In this document: positions 36,758 through 49,600 of the stretch, piece by piece
Layout: each line of letters opens with the position of its first letter
Position numbering within the stretch: position 1 is the first letter of the stretch
Source of the DNA: Acanthochlamys bracteata
Lineage: Eukaryota > Streptophyta > Magnoliopsida > Pandanales > Velloziaceae
Direction of reading: 5' to 3'
Length of the DNA: 64,000 bases
Assembly: GCA_019914995.1 (NCBI GenBank)
Contig: CM034128.1
Coordinates: 6,264,501-6,328,500, forward strand
Position numbers and translations under genes: made by a program
The notes under the pieces: model-generated
The model's input: only the letters and a program-made list of their open reading frames with translations
Told to the model about the DNA's origin: nothing
Database searches by the model: none

Positions 36758-38087
36758 TGTTACTATAGCAAGTATAAGAGTCATACAAACAATATAATGA
36801 TGAGAAAAAGTATCATTCCCATGATGATTGATTAACTTATTAAGTATCGAATAATTAAACCTAAATTATTTAAACAACTGATCTAAAAAGAGTGATGCTA
36901 AAACTAAAGAAAATAAACAAGCAAAAATCACACTAGTGAGATTTCAATGATTTAAGCGTTAGGGCATTAGATTTTCCTATAACTAATTCAATTCAATTCC
37001 GGTTTCATGTTATCAAAAATTATAATATTTATTGATAGTTGAAAACCCCTATTTTTTTATATACTTTCTCAAGCTATACTAAAAATACTTTTATGCAATA
37101 ACTTACTATATCTCTATGTGAACAACATACAAAAAATGTTCATTAAGTTTTGTAGCATCCTAAATTAACTGCACGAACCATAAAAATATATCTTGGTCTC
37201 TATCATTACAAAGACTAATCCATACATTACATCTCTGTTTCAAAATGAATCTCAAATCGATTGAATGTTGGCCAGATACTCAAAAGCATTAAGCACGGTA
37301 ATAAATACTCAATAAGCAATTAAAAAACATCAATAGCATAGAATTAAGAATTAAATTATTATACTCCGGCAATAGAATAATCCTAGCAAAGAAAAATTTA
37401 GTTCATAATTTTCAGATCTAACAAAACAAAGAGAAACATGAGAGATAGAATAAAAAACCCTCAATAAAGAGTGTTGTCGAGTGAACTGCGGTCTCTTTTC
37501 TTTACTCTTTACTCTCCTCCATCCTTCTCCATTCAAGCAGCAAGTATTTAATAAATAAATTACGCGTATCTTGTCTCCTTTCCTCTCATAAGGCTTTTTT
37601 CCTATAATTAGGTTGGTGTAGTCCAATCTAATCTGAACTCTCTGTTCACCCAATTGTCTACTTGGAATCCGAAAAATACTTAAAAATATGAGAAATTAAA
37701 CATCAATGTCTTATCTCTCCAACCATATATCACACATGTTATTTAAAAATCAGGAAGGTCTTCAATTGCACTCGTTTTCAAAACTGCGCATGAGTCGGGT
37801 CTGCAATGAGTGTGAAATTCATCAGTGAATATGTAACAATTGGCTGGCCAAAAAATTATTAAAAAATTAGTGGACCAACTTCAACGTCTTCGCTTTTAAA
37901 GCCATCAGCTGTTCACAGAAACTCCACTAAAAAGTCATTGTTTCATAAATAATGCTCAAACTACATAGAATTACTGAAAATAAGAAAAATAAAGAAATAA
38001 TGTACTTATTAATTAGTTTTTCTATATAAAATCAAGCATATATGATACAAGAATGCATGATATTATATTTATATTTCAAACACATCA
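36758..38087 (-). repeat. 5' LTR of Athila-like element
   Basis: On minus it starts TGATGTGTTTGAAATATAAA and ends GCTATAGTAACA next to the primer site at about 36735-36752. It is 1.33 kb, a usual size for this lineage, and longer than its partner. Confidence 0.75.
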
Positions 38088-38092
38088 GTGAT

Positions 38093-39960
38093 GCAATGTT
38101 CTTTTCCTTCGAGTAGTTCACTTCAACTATTATCAGATATTGTCAACCGTTAGTCGAACATACTTTTTTATCGAACTCCATCCTTCTTCATAATGAATGC
38201 TTGTATTAATGGAGTAGTTTGAAAGTTAATAATTAATGCTTGTATGAATGGGTTGCATTACAAAATTCGAACAACAGTTTTTTTCACAGCTTTTACTATT
38301 GTTTGAACAACGAGGAAACAATGTCACATAATGGTCAGAAGGTCTTAGTTGACCTTAAGCCAAATAGATCAGCAGTCGAATAAACCACTTCTTTAAATGG
38401 CATTCTTCTTAGATAGACCAATATCCGACTAGTTTTGAAAAATAGTGGATGGACGAACTTTTCCGACCATTTGTTTTAGGTTGTTTGATATTTATAAAGT
38501 ACCATATACAATATTTTAGTTGGATAAGTCCGATGCTTATTAGCGGTGGAAGTTAGAAGCTAAGAAGTAAATGATATATTAATGGGTGAAATTACTAATC
38601 TCGTATGCGCTTCTATATACGTCTTTATAACCATCACAAACTATGAAATCTAGGAAGTAAACTTTCTTGATTTTATAGTTTGCGAAGCTTTTAAGAAACT
38701 TCCAATGACACTTATAAGAAGAAGCCAATGCTGCATTCCAAGGGAGTAATACTGAGTATGAACTATCGATTTGATAAAATTTTGCATTTCTTTTTAGGTT
38801 GCAAAGATGCAAATTTTATTAAATCAGGCAGTCTTACTCTTACCAAATGGCTTGCAACTGCATCTACTTTCTCAAAAGCCATGGTTTCTTGTACGTAAAC
38901 ATTAAGTGTCATCCACCGTTAGCATTGTATTCCTATTACATGCAAAGGTTTCATGTTAATGGTAAAAAAATATAGCAACCGAATCTAGTAATGTTGAGAA
39001 TGTCTTACTTGCAATTGCTATATATAGCTTTTGCATAAAAACCATACTTAATATTACTCTTTTAGATTATCAATTGTTCAAATTGCTGTCTTGAAATCAT
39101 ATAAATATAAATGTGTAAATATAAATACGTAAACATAAACATAAATGATATGTAAGTGAATTTGTAAATAAACATTTATAAATATTATCTTGTAATTACT
39201 ATAAATGTAAAGTCAGTGTTTTATGAACTTTTGTTTTAAATTACCGAATTGGACTTCCATGCCTGGTTGCTGCCCTTCACATATTAATTGACTATATGTT
39301 GAACAATAAATACGACTCGAACGTTATTGCGCAATATGGTTCAACAATATCTAATAATATACATAATTCACCGTTATTTGAGTATGTCTTCGACATTAAG
39401 TCGAAAACGACTTTTATCTGACCAATTATTGAGTTTTGGATTAGACTACAGTAGCCGGTTGCTACCCTTGTTCGACTATATTTCAAATAGTTAGTACTAC
39501 TTAATTATTACTTCACACATTACTATTTGACTGCTAATAGAAAGTGTAGGACTACTAGTTGATTAATCCCCTTCTTCGAACGACATTCTTCTTAGATAAA
39601 TCAGTATTCAATTCCTACTCAACTATTACTACAACCAAGTTGAATAACCTTCATCAATGATCACCTTTTCTGGTTCATCCCTTAACTAACCATTGTTTGA
39701 AAAAAGTAGAAGACCATCTTCTTTGAACAATTTATTTTTGAATTGTTTGACATTATGAGGTAATAGTTAGAATATCACATAGGCCAAATGGGCTCACCTG
39801 GCCCATGAACAGTAGTAGGACCGGGTCGGATTGGCCCGATCCGTCAGGCAGTACAGGGTCGACGAAGTCGACCCATTGGCGGCCCATCTGGTCACTGTAC
39901 AAATTGACTGGTCAACATTGACCAGTCAAGAACATACCATTGAACCTTGTCAATATGATA
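38093..39960. other. Intergenic DNA without recognisable genes
   Basis: Only short frames are present. A CATTCTTCTTAGATARA block occurs near 38402 and again near 39586, and a GACC/GGTC-rich segment with GGTCAACATTGACCAGTCAA lies at 39790-39960, perhaps the edge of the hAT element that follows. Confidence 0.5.
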
Positions 39961-40369
39961 GTTGACCTGTTACATAGAATAACATTTTAAAAAAAAATTT
40001 TAAACAAAAGGGTCATGCTAACGTCATCCATTACTGTTGGTGTGTTACTGTTGGCAATTAAGAGGTGTGTTACCGTTGGCTACCCTATTTTAAAAATTTT
40101 TTATTTAAAATTTAATTTAACCTATAAATACATCATATTTTCATTCAAATTTCATACAATAAAATTTTATCTCTCATTTTTATTCTCAAACTCATACAAA
40201 TTTATAAAAATCTTTCTTTCTTCCTTAATTTCTTAAACTCACATTTCTCTCATTCTCAAAAATTTTCAGTGTTTTATTCAAATGGATCCAAGTGTTCGTG
40301 CTAATATTGATATGGATGACTATGATATGTACGATCAAAATTTGAAGGAGATAGATATTGCATGTATGG

Positions 40370-40904
40370 TAGGGGTGGCAATCCGAGTATATGAATTAGT
40401 TTCGGGTCGACCCATATAATAATTCGGTTAAAATTGTTCAATCCTAATCCGACCCATTTATTTATATGGGTCAAAATTGTCAATATAACCCAACCTATTT
40501 AATAACCCGGATCAAATTCGGATTAACCCATTTAATAAATAAAATTATTAAAATAAAAATTATAAATATTAATTTCTAACAATAATATATAAAAATTATT
40601 AATTATGATATTTCTAAAAAAAATTATTAATTTCGATGACATATAAATTAAATAAAAATTAATTAAATTAGAATAAATTAAGATATATATATATATATAC
40701 AAATTAAATTCAAATTTTTTGCTATTATTTTCTAATTATTATGTAATATATACTATATAAATACTTAAACGGGTCATTTCGGGTCAACTTGAACTCGACC
40801 CAAATCCATTTAAATTTTATGGTCAATTTCCTGTCGATCCGAATTTGACCCGAACCCGATTTTTTCAAATCGGTTATGGGTCGGGTCGAAAATTGGCACC
40901 CCTA
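40370..40904 (+). mobile_element. Non-autonomous hAT-type element, 535 bp, 8-bp target duplication
   Basis: The ends are TAGGGGTGGCAA and TTGGCACCCCTA, a 12-bp inverted pair with one mismatch. ATGTATGG directly flanks both sides (40362-40369 and 40905-40912), the 8-bp duplication that hAT transposases make. The interior is A/T-rich with GGGTCGACCC- and GGGTCAA-type motifs near the ends and has no coding capacity. It sits about 30 codons into the hAT transposase frame. Related, more decayed copies are at 1-147, 9352-9533 and 10050-10227. Confidence 0.9.
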
Positions 40905-41641
40905 ATGTATGGAGGAAGGCGATGAAGTTTCCCCAATACAAAGAAGTTTCCATAAAAAAATGCAGAGAAGGTCCTCCAATTCTGAGTGTTAAAAGTAGTT
41001 CGGCTTCAGCGTCGATATCGACAACAACAAAATGTTCCAAAGCCATAACCTCTGAATTTTGAAGTTACTTCCCCATCGAATATACAATGCCAAATTATGG
41101 TACTAAATAGAAAATGGTGAGGTGTAAGTTTTGCAAAAAGTTTCTAACTACTAACTCTAGTGCTGAAATTCGAGATTTAATAAACATGATAAGAAATGTG
41201 TTTCTAAAAAAAAAAAATTGAGAGAGAGCCTTCAAAAACTCAACTTCAAATTATTAATACGGATGGTTAAGTAGTTAGCTGTCTGACCCTAATGTAGTTA
41301 GGGAATCTCTTACTTGTACGCTTCGTGCTATAGAAATTTGCCTATTAATGTGAGTCATCTTTTTATGAAGAGCATATTGTTACAATTTCAAAAAATTAGT
41401 AGAACAATTATTAGAAGTGATATTTTTACTTACTATAATAAAATGCGCACTATATTAAAATTTGAATTAAGTTTATTAAAATTTTCTATTGCATTAACAT
41501 CTGATATTTGAAAGGTAGAGCTAAACAAGATTATTTAAGTGTTGTTGTACATTATTTAGACTCACAATAGATTATGCATAAAAGAATTATTGGTTTTAGA
41601 CTTTTGATTGCGCACTTGATGCTACTAAGCACATTGTAAGT

Positions 41642-43077
41642 TGTTAGGTTTTCCTGTAAGATTAACTCAAGAGGGGAGGGGTGAATTGAGTTAGTTTTTA
41701 AAAATTTTCGTCAGGTTTAGTTATCCTACTGGCTGCAAGCTTACAGCCGGCTGTGTCAATTCTGTAACCTGCAGACAGAGAGAGTTAGAGTGTTTACTGA
41801 CATAAGTAAAAAGAGTAGTGCTCAGGATATTTAACGTGGTTCGGCAAAACCCCTTTGCCTACATCCACGGTCGCTCTATCACCAGAGCCAAAGCTTCACT
41901 AAACCTTTAGTAACCTACAAATACACCTAGAGCAAAGTGCTTCACCAAGCACACTTACTCTACCGGGTTTCTTCGCCAAGACAACCCCTAACAGCCTACT
42001 GGACACACCTGTCCCCCTGGCTGATTTGCTAGCTTTATTACAAGGTCTAAGAGCGTTCACCAAGCTCCACCTGAACTTCCTTTTCCAGTGCCCGCAGCAC
42101 CACCTTCACAATGTCGGTAAAAGGTTACAAGAAAAATAAACAGAAATTGAGCACAGGATCTATCTCATGAGGGTTATGTATTCATGAAGTATTTCAGATG
42201 AGATGATCATAGAAGTTGCTGAGAGAGATTTCTTCAGTGTGACCAGCTGCAAGATTTGTTTGTGTAAAGTAGTAGAGTTTTTGTGTATCTCTGTTTTGCT
42301 TGTGTTCTCTCTCCACTTTCTTCGTTGCTGTGACTCCCTTCTTATAGTGTTTCTTCTCTGTGCAGGAACCGTTGAGGACTGTTGCCGTTGGCGCTCTTTT
42401 TCATTGGTGGTTCTTCACGTCAGAGAGGAAGTAGTTTTGTCCACCGGTTAATCAACCGCTTCCAAATTTCTTTCGGCTGTCTTTGTGCAAAGTCTCCATA
42501 GCATTAAATGCATTGTAGAGATTTGAATTTGCCGCCAGTGGTTAAGAGCTTGATTTAGCTATGCTGCTGTCAGAAAATTGATGAGCTGATTTGGCTTGTC
42601 CATATTTAATGCATCCCAGGTTGACTGCTTGACTTGATTAGAAATCTTGACTTGTATGATGTGCTTTCTTCCCTTGATTGTAGAGCTTTCCTTTTCTGTG
42701 AAAAAGGAATATGATTTTTGCTCGTTGTAGATCCTCTATTTGAATTGCTTCAGTGCGTTGTGAGTCTAGAGGATTTCTGAAGTAAGGAAAGTTTTGTTGC
42801 CGTTGAACCCAAAGCTCTGTTTCAAAACAGAGTAGTCTTCTTATGCTTCAGTAGTCGAGCAGCTGATTGCAATGTGACTATGGCATCCTCTGTCCCGTAT
42901 GCTGTTTAATTTGTAGTAGCATGACAGTTGGTTGTATGATGGCTGTTCTTGTCTGCTGTAAATAAAATGATCTTTGTTTGTCTAATCCTGCAGAACTTGA
43001 TTTCAGATTATTAGTCTAATATAAATCATAGTTCTTAATTCTTTGTTATCATCAAAATTATCTTTATAGTTCCAACA
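41642..43077 (+). mobile_element. Solo LTR (1.44 kb) with 5-bp target duplication
   Basis: The unit starts TGTTAGGTTTTCC, ends ATAGTTCCAACA, and TAAGT flanks it on both sides (41637-41641 and 43078-43082). TTAACTCAAGAGGGGAGGGG near the start, AACGTGGTTCGGC...CCTACATCCACG near 41835, and TTTGTTATCATCAAAATTAT near the end are shared with the solo LTR at 26369-28215. It splits the hAT transposase between its catalytic and carboxy-terminal parts. Confidence 0.85.
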
Positions 43078-44330
43078 TAAGTGTACTTAAAAAGTTTGAC
43101 ATAAGCAACCATATTATCTCCATCACATTAAATAATGCTTCAGCTAAGCTCATATATGGCAGAAATTTTACTAGACCAATATTATGCTTGACATATTATC
43201 AATTTAGTCGTACAATCAAGTATGAAGTTGGTAAGTGAAAAGATTAATGATATTCATGTTATTATTTCTTGGCTTATTAGTTAAAACTAACGTTTAACTG
43301 AATTTAAGATATATTATATAACAGTTCATTTGAAGCCCCAAAAATTCAACCTTGATATGCCTAAGATGGAATTGCACATATTTGATACTAAAAGGTACTT
43401 TATGGTATACAAATGTGCTTATAATTTTTTATAGTATAAGAATGTATAACAATATCTTTACTGAAACTCATTGGGCTATTGCAAAAAAATTTGTAGAAAA
43501 TTTTTTTAAGATCATTTATGATGCTACTGTTTATTATATGGTATTTACTATCATATTTTCTGATTATTTTCACATTCAATTTTTAATACGGCTATTATAT
43601 TGCATTAGCATCTAATAGATAAATTATTTGGACCTATATTTACAACAATGATAAGCAATTAAAAAAATAGTCTTATTCCACTTTTATATTCTTTTTTCTT
43701 TATTTTAGATCCTAGGTTTAAATTTGTGTACTTTCCAATACTCTTACATATATTGGTATATATTTGGATATTTTCGACACTCAATTACAAATTACTGACG
43801 TTTGTAACAAGCTGTACGAAGTTTATGATCTTTATGAAGTTAGTTACGGAATCAACAATAACAAGCGACAAAGTCACAAACTCATCAAAACAATAAGAAA
43901 AAAATGATTAATTGGTTTTTTATTTTCATCAAGCCTAACTCAAGTCCAACACCAACTTCAACTTCAAGCAGCACGCAAATTTTATTGGATTTGAATAAAT
44001 AGTTTGAATGAGATATCGTCATTATCAAAGACGACGATAACTCAGAAAATTTTAATGTTTTGAACCGGTGGAAGACACATTCAACAAGATATCCATTTTT
44101 TTCTCATTAGCACGTGATATCTTTACTATTCTTGTCTTAACAATGTCTTCAGAATTGGTATTTAGCATAGCTAGAAAGATAACTGAATACCGAAGAACAC
44201 AATTAACTAGTGAGATAGTTGAAGTGCTAACTTGCCTGAAAGATTAGAAACTTACAGTTAAAAAATACAGCATACAACTCATAATGAAGACATGATAGAA
44301 CAATTTTTTTAATTATTTTTAAATAAAAAA

Positions 44331-45250
44331 TATTCCAAGTACAAGCCAAAATATATAATTATATACTATTGTAATAAAATTATTTATGTTTTACTTTTAT
44401 CTTAATAATAATTTTTTGAAGTTATTTATTAAATTTCATTATTTTCGTCCTTATTTATTATATAAAATAAAGTAGGCAAACGGATAGGGATAGGCTAATG
44501 GTCAAATTAAATATATTATTTGAGTAACTATCCAGTTTTCTATTCGACTAGATGATATAATTTAATTTTCGTCATACAATCAAAGTAGCATAAAAAATTC
44601 GTACTTTCTTCTTTAACTTTTTTTATACTTCTAGTAAATTCATGTTGTTTTTGAATTCTGGTCGAGAAACAATTAGAGTAAGTGGTCAAAGAATCATCAA
44701 AGAGATTGTCAAAGAATAAGCGAAGGGAGGTTTTGAGGAAAGAGTTTTTTTTATATTTTTGGTGAATTTTATTTTTTATTTGGATTAGGGTCAAGGGAGT
44801 AGTTGCTTGAAGAATTGTTGAAGAAGGTGATCGCATAAAGGTTTTGAAAAAATCTCGATTTTCTGCTTATGTTTTGTCTCTTTGATGATTTTCGTCTCCA
44901 AATCTTGTGTGAGTTTTGATGCCCCTTTTTATTGGAGATATAAAGAAACATCTTATTTTTTTCTAGAGCACTACTTTGGCGAAATTGTGCACATATGGTC
45001 ATAGAAATGCGTTGTAAAACTAACTGTTATTAGAAGAAGAAGAAGAAGAAGAAGAAGAAGAAAAAAAAAAAGCAGATTAAAACTCTAAAGATAGCTTCAT
45101 CAATTTAAGTAAAAGAAGTGCGAGAAAAATTTATTTTAAAAAGTCTAACTAAAATATTTTTTTAACTGTAAAATGATTAGTAAAAATAACTCTCATTTAA
45201 CTTGAACATAAGTCTAATTATCTTAAATTTGAAGCTGTATATCCTAAATT
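44331..45250. other. Intergenic DNA with (GAA)n tract
   Basis: Short minus-strand frames (44540-44836, 44769-45002) have no recognisable domain. A GAAGAAGAA tract lies at about 45036-45060. Otherwise nothing is seen. Confidence 0.5.
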
Positions 45251-45257
45251 TAAACCA

Positions 45258-46460
45258 ATATTAGCAAACCGATCCGCCCGTCGACCCGCAAATCTCTCCA
45301 AGTCGATGGGTTGTAGTCCAACCGTCGGGATCAACAGGTCGAACCGTGAGTCAATCTGTCAGAGAAAGAGATTATTAAGAACTCCGGTAGACTGAACTCC
45401 GGTAACCATCACTAGAAGTAGATAAATATGTTATCTATAATTTCACCTCAATTATTACTGACATCATGCATCTCAGCAGGTCAGCAGATTGAATATCACA
45501 AAGAGCTGTAGCTATGTGCTAAAAACCCACAACAACTTCTGTCTCAATCTTCATCTGCTTCCTTCGCAATGTGTGGTACTTACCAAAACTCATCCCATTT
45601 GGTGGCAGCACAAGTTTAGTTGCCAGCATCTGCGGCCTCGGTAATAGACGATCTTGTTCATCAATTCCACTCAACTGCTGATGTATTTCATGAATTTTTT
45701 TGACCTCAACAGCGTCAGTAGACGAAACATGACAACTGCTTCTACTATGCTCGCGAGAGAACGAGAAAGTGGGGACCATAGAGGAGGTCATGGTGATTGA
45801 GGAATTGATCAAACGGCAGAGATTGAATGGAGATGGTGGTGAACATGGTGATGAATAAGGGTTGAAAGAGAATAGGAGGAGGAGAGTGCGGCGAGTGGCA
45901 AAGCGGAGCATGGTGAGGTTGGAGAATGTTGGAGAAATTGAATTCGGAGTAGAGATGGAGATGGTGGGCATCAATGTTTAGATAATAACTATCAAGATCA
46001 CAAGAAAATTTTAAAAAGCAGAAAAGAAAAAACGGTGAAGGAGAAGAAGAAGACGAAGAAGAAGAAAAAAAAGGAGTGTAGCTTACCGCATTCGAGTTTG
46101 TTAGGATAGTTTTTAATAAAACTTGGGATTTGGGATTTTTCTTTTTTTTCAAATTTTTTTTTTATTTCTCTTAACATAATTGCACAATGGGGCTTGTAAG
46201 AATGTTTTAGCGAAAATAAAGGCTTAATTTTTGTTATTTTTTATCAAACTTGTGAAGTTTGTAATTTGGTAGACTGAAAACATCAAAATTGTAATAAGTT
46301 ATTTTTTTATTAACTTTAAAATAAAAATATATTTTTTAAATAGTCTGGGTCAATCCGATCACTTGCACGATCAGTCCTTTTGCAGACCGGATTGGTTTCG
46401 CATCCAAGTCGATAACTTTTGTACCGATTCGGACGGTATAACTTTTGCAGACCGGATTGA
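45258..46460. mobile_element. Possible gene-fragment-bearing repeat (Pack-type candidate)
   Basis: The left part (45258-45360) and right part (46340-46460) are rich in GGGTCAAYCC/CGACCCG words and frame an exon-like fragment. The right part (TAGTCTGGGTCAATCCG ... GCAGACCGGATTGG ... TCGATAACTTTTG) closely resembles 54217-54390. Terminal inverted repeats and a target duplication could not be fixed, so the class (MULE, CACTA, Helitron) is open. Confidence 0.35.
45519..45971 (-). pseudogene. First-exon fragment of phage-type organelle RNA polymerase (RpoT-like)
   Basis: From ATG at 45971 the minus frame gives a Ser/Thr/Arg-rich, acid-poor amino terminus of about 45 residues that looks like an organelle targeting peptide. 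The last third has VKKIHEIHQQLSGIDEQDR and then MSFGKYHTLRRKQMKIETE. Plant RpoT polymerases have a KY..LRRRQIKIETEAWE segment at the corresponding place before the conserved polymerase body. Here the similarity stops after IETE, followed by five unrelated residues and a stop; a weak donor GAA|GTTGTT is possible there. No further RpoT exon was found to the left. I call it a captured or retained exon fragment; a distant unrelated gene is possible. Confidence 0.5.
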
Positions 46461-46656
46461 TTTAAATTAGTATTGAATCAGTATTTCAATTTGAGAAGAT
46501 CTGAATCCGCAAGTACGACCAGCTAGCAGAAGAGTTGTAGACTACAACGTGCAATTCGTCAAACTTATTTTATAAAACTAAAAATTGACGACGAGACTGG
46601 CCGGCCCACCCAATTGTGTTTTTCTTTGGGGAAACAAAGGCAGCTCGTGGTTGCGA

Positions 46657-49600
46657 ATGTTCACGAACGAACGGCGGCAGGCAGAGAGGACGGGCCGCTA
46701 CGGCACCGCAAGACCTCAATACCTCCAGGCAGGTTACCCAGTTAATTACAATCCCAATGAATTTCTTCATTTCAATTCTTTATTTTGAACTTGATATGCA
46801 GGAACTTGTTGCTAAGTTCCAGAACGCATCCGATGAAGGTGATTGCAACAGATTTGTCTTCACAATGACTGAACCTTTCTATTGAACCTGCTTTTGATCA
46901 GTCTGATTAATTAATCGAAGATAAAGCTCTAGGACGACTCCTTGTTGTCGATTTGATAAAGTGCTACTGCTGTTCGAATTGTGATTTGCTTTTATTATAT
47001 CCTGGTGTGCACCTGCTGAATTCGGATTCACAAATATAGGAAGTTTTGATTAGTATAATGTCCCTAGTGTTCGGACCTCAGTATTAGCTTAGTATCTAGT
47101 TCAAATTTGAGTTTTGACATATTTTTCATGAATCAGGCTTCCATAAGAAAAGTTTCACTGTTCAGCTGTTGGAAGAATATGAAGCAAAGGACAGAGTAAT
47201 TCTGGTTTTGATTGAACTTTTAGAATTGCAAATTTAGCTTTGCTAGATTCCTGAATTGACAGCATACACCGTTTTGTTTGTTTTGTTGTAAATTGTAGAA
47301 TGACTAGTCTTGGGGATTTGGTATGGAGCATCAAATTGTACTCATTACATAAGCATGATTTAACTTATGATTTATGAATGCCATCAAACTTTCCCATTTT
47401 TTGCTAACCATCAGCAGAAGATTCTGGCCATTTTCTTTAGAACGTGGTAGTGTCAATTTGATATTAATCAGGTGTTTTGAATGCTCATGGCAATTTGAAA
47501 CATTCCTCTTATCTTTTCTAGTATGTGTACTTAGAATCTTCACTGTAGTTTTACCCTCTGTAATGTCCTGTTTAGTACGTGATCGCATAGTAGTATCTAA
47601 AATTTTAAAGATATTTCTTGGACCTACTAGATCATATGCAATAGTTGTGAGCTTAGGAAGTATGTCACTATAGACTTCCTTTTTAAGTAAGATGTTTCCA
47701 AATGATTTCACTGAAGTTACTTAGCGTAAAGCTCTCAACTATGTAGGATATATATTATTGGCGAGTTTCCTTTTTGTAAGTGTATATCAGGAATGAGTAA
47801 ACTGCACTGTCTGAACATATACATATATTTGTCTACAATCAGTTTTATTCTTCCATCACGTTTTTGGAATTCATGACTCTGGTTCCTTATATACTTCCTC
47901 TGTATTGCAGAAACAAAGGAGAAAATTGTTGCGAACTTGGCTAACTTCGCTTATGACCCATACAATTTTCCTTATCTGTGTCAGGTAGCAGTAGAAATTG
48001 TTAATATGCATATATTATTTTTCTGCACTACTAACTTTGTTGATGAGCAGCTTAATGTCTTGGAACTCTTCCTAGATTGCATAACAGAGCCAAATGAAAA
48101 ACTTATTGAATTTGGTGTTGGCGGGATTTGCAACTCATGTGCAGGTGATTGTTCTTTAACTTCATTTTGGTCTGATTTGTAATATCTCAGACTATTAGTT
48201 TCAGCACATAGATTATTATATGTGTTTTTTACCCTTGGTTGGAACATTTGAATTAGCAATATAGTAAAATATTAAGCTTTCTATCAAGTAAAGGAGGCAA
48301 TTTACCAGTAATGTATTTAGTTTAATCACATCAATCTCTTTAACAATAAAAAATGATGCCTTCAAGTTTCCTTGTAGTAAATATTTCAAGAAGTTAGTAT
48401 ATGCTAATTAGTGCAATGAGCATATCTTGGTTATCAATAGAGGCATTTTTTCTAAATTTTAGCTGCTGTAACCTATTAATTCAAATGTTCCCTTGATATG
48501 AATTGCATGGTTTCCATCTTTTTCCATTTTGTTTGGATTAACCTTGACAAAGTTTGATTTCAGTTCTGACCATAAGGTTGTATAAAATTTTGGACACCTA
48601 TTGTGGTTATGACTATCCATGCGATTTCATAGTTGATGGAAGCATATATTTGAACTTTAGCCCATCCTTGTGTTTAGCTTTTTAAGGAAAGAGCCAAGGT
48701 CCTAGAAAGTATGAACGGAAGAACTTCATTTTTTAGCAGCAACATGTGTTAGAAGCATATTGTGGAACAGATGTAATTCAAAGTCATACAAATTATAAGT
48801 AACTAACTGATAATGCTTTATGAGAATATATTGATTATGATAGTGGACTATAGCAATATTGTTTTTGTAATTGTAATGCATGGATAAGAGTTCCCTTTGC
48901 GACTAGGGTGCCAATCTTCTGTGGGTAAGCAGTGTTTGCTTGGTTTTGGGGATATTGGTTTAGGAGCCAACTAGTTGTCTATTTCCTTCTGTGGGTAAGC
49001 AGTTTTTTCTTGGTTTTGGGGATATTGGTTTAGGAGCCAAGTAATTGTCTATGTTGTTGACACAGGTATGGTGAAAATGCACCGTGAATCCATCTAGTTT
49101 TGCCTAAAGGCTAAGTAATTAACATCTATCTCGCCCATTTTCTATGTGTAAATCATTTAGGTTGTGTCCTAATACTCATGTAGAACTTCATTTCTAAGGT
49201 TCTGTTCTTTTGAACCACAACAAAGATTTTTGCACACTGTAGTTTTTCGTTCCTAAGACATTGGCTAAATCACATATCGCCCCTCACCATTTGTATTAGT
49301 TTCCATTTAGTCCTTAAGTCTTAAATAGTTTTAGTTTGACCCCTCAAGTTCAAATAGTTTTGCTTTGGCCCCTTATCATCAAAATTTCCATTAGCTCCGT
49401 CACTTAAAACTTTAGGCAGTTAAAATATTTTTTTTAAATATATTTTGAAAAGTAACTTTGTAGTAGTACCTCCATCGATATTTACTTATTCTAAAAGAAT
49501 TTAATAATACAATTATTCAAAATATTAAACTAACATTTATTGATTAAATTAAATAAATCTATTTTATTTTGTTCTTCTCTTTCGAAAGCTTCTCTACAAT

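Larger units (their letters stand above)
32345..38087 (-). mobile_element. Athila-like Ty3/gypsy element lacking RT and integrase
   Basis: Two LTRs in direct orientation (32345-33122 and 36758-38087) enclose about 3.6 kb. Just inside the right LTR the minus strand reads GGGCCGTCGCCGGTGATTG, close to the GGCGCCGTTGCCGGGGATTG-type primer site of Athila elements. Gag and protease follow in the right order on minus, but the pol enzymes are absent. The right outer flank is GTGAT. Whether it is a deletion derivative or a non-autonomous lineage cannot be told from one copy. Confidence 0.8.
40282..44260 (+). pseudogene. hAT transposase (BED finger, RNase H-like, dimerisation), broken
   Basis: After ATG at 40282 comes an acidic start with MDDYDMYDQNLKEIDIACM. 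Beyond the nested element, BED zinc-finger traces occur at 41090-41190 (CKFCKK ... HDKKC in shifting frames). Near 41510-41600 the frame reads KGRAKQDYLSVVVHYLDSQ, then HKRIIGFRLL, matching the hAT catalytic region. After the solo LTR, KINDIHVIISWL and a helical stretch (43352-43615) follow. The carboxy terminus (44060-44250) shows the dimerisation signature STRYPFFS, RDIFTI, FSIARKITEYR and SEIVEVLTCLKD. Stop codons are numerous. Confidence 0.75.
39970..44330 (+). mobile_element. hAT transposon, dead, with nested insertions
   Basis: The promoter-like leader (40015-40281) has GTTACTGTTGGC repeats, TATAAATA near 40123 and a pyrimidine-rich leader before ATG at 40282, the arrangement seen in DAYSLEEPER/RICESLEEPER-type plant hAT genes. 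Coding traces run to about 44250. Two younger elements sit inside (40370-40904 and 41642-43077). The terminal inverted repeats of the outer element were not located. Confidence 0.7.
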
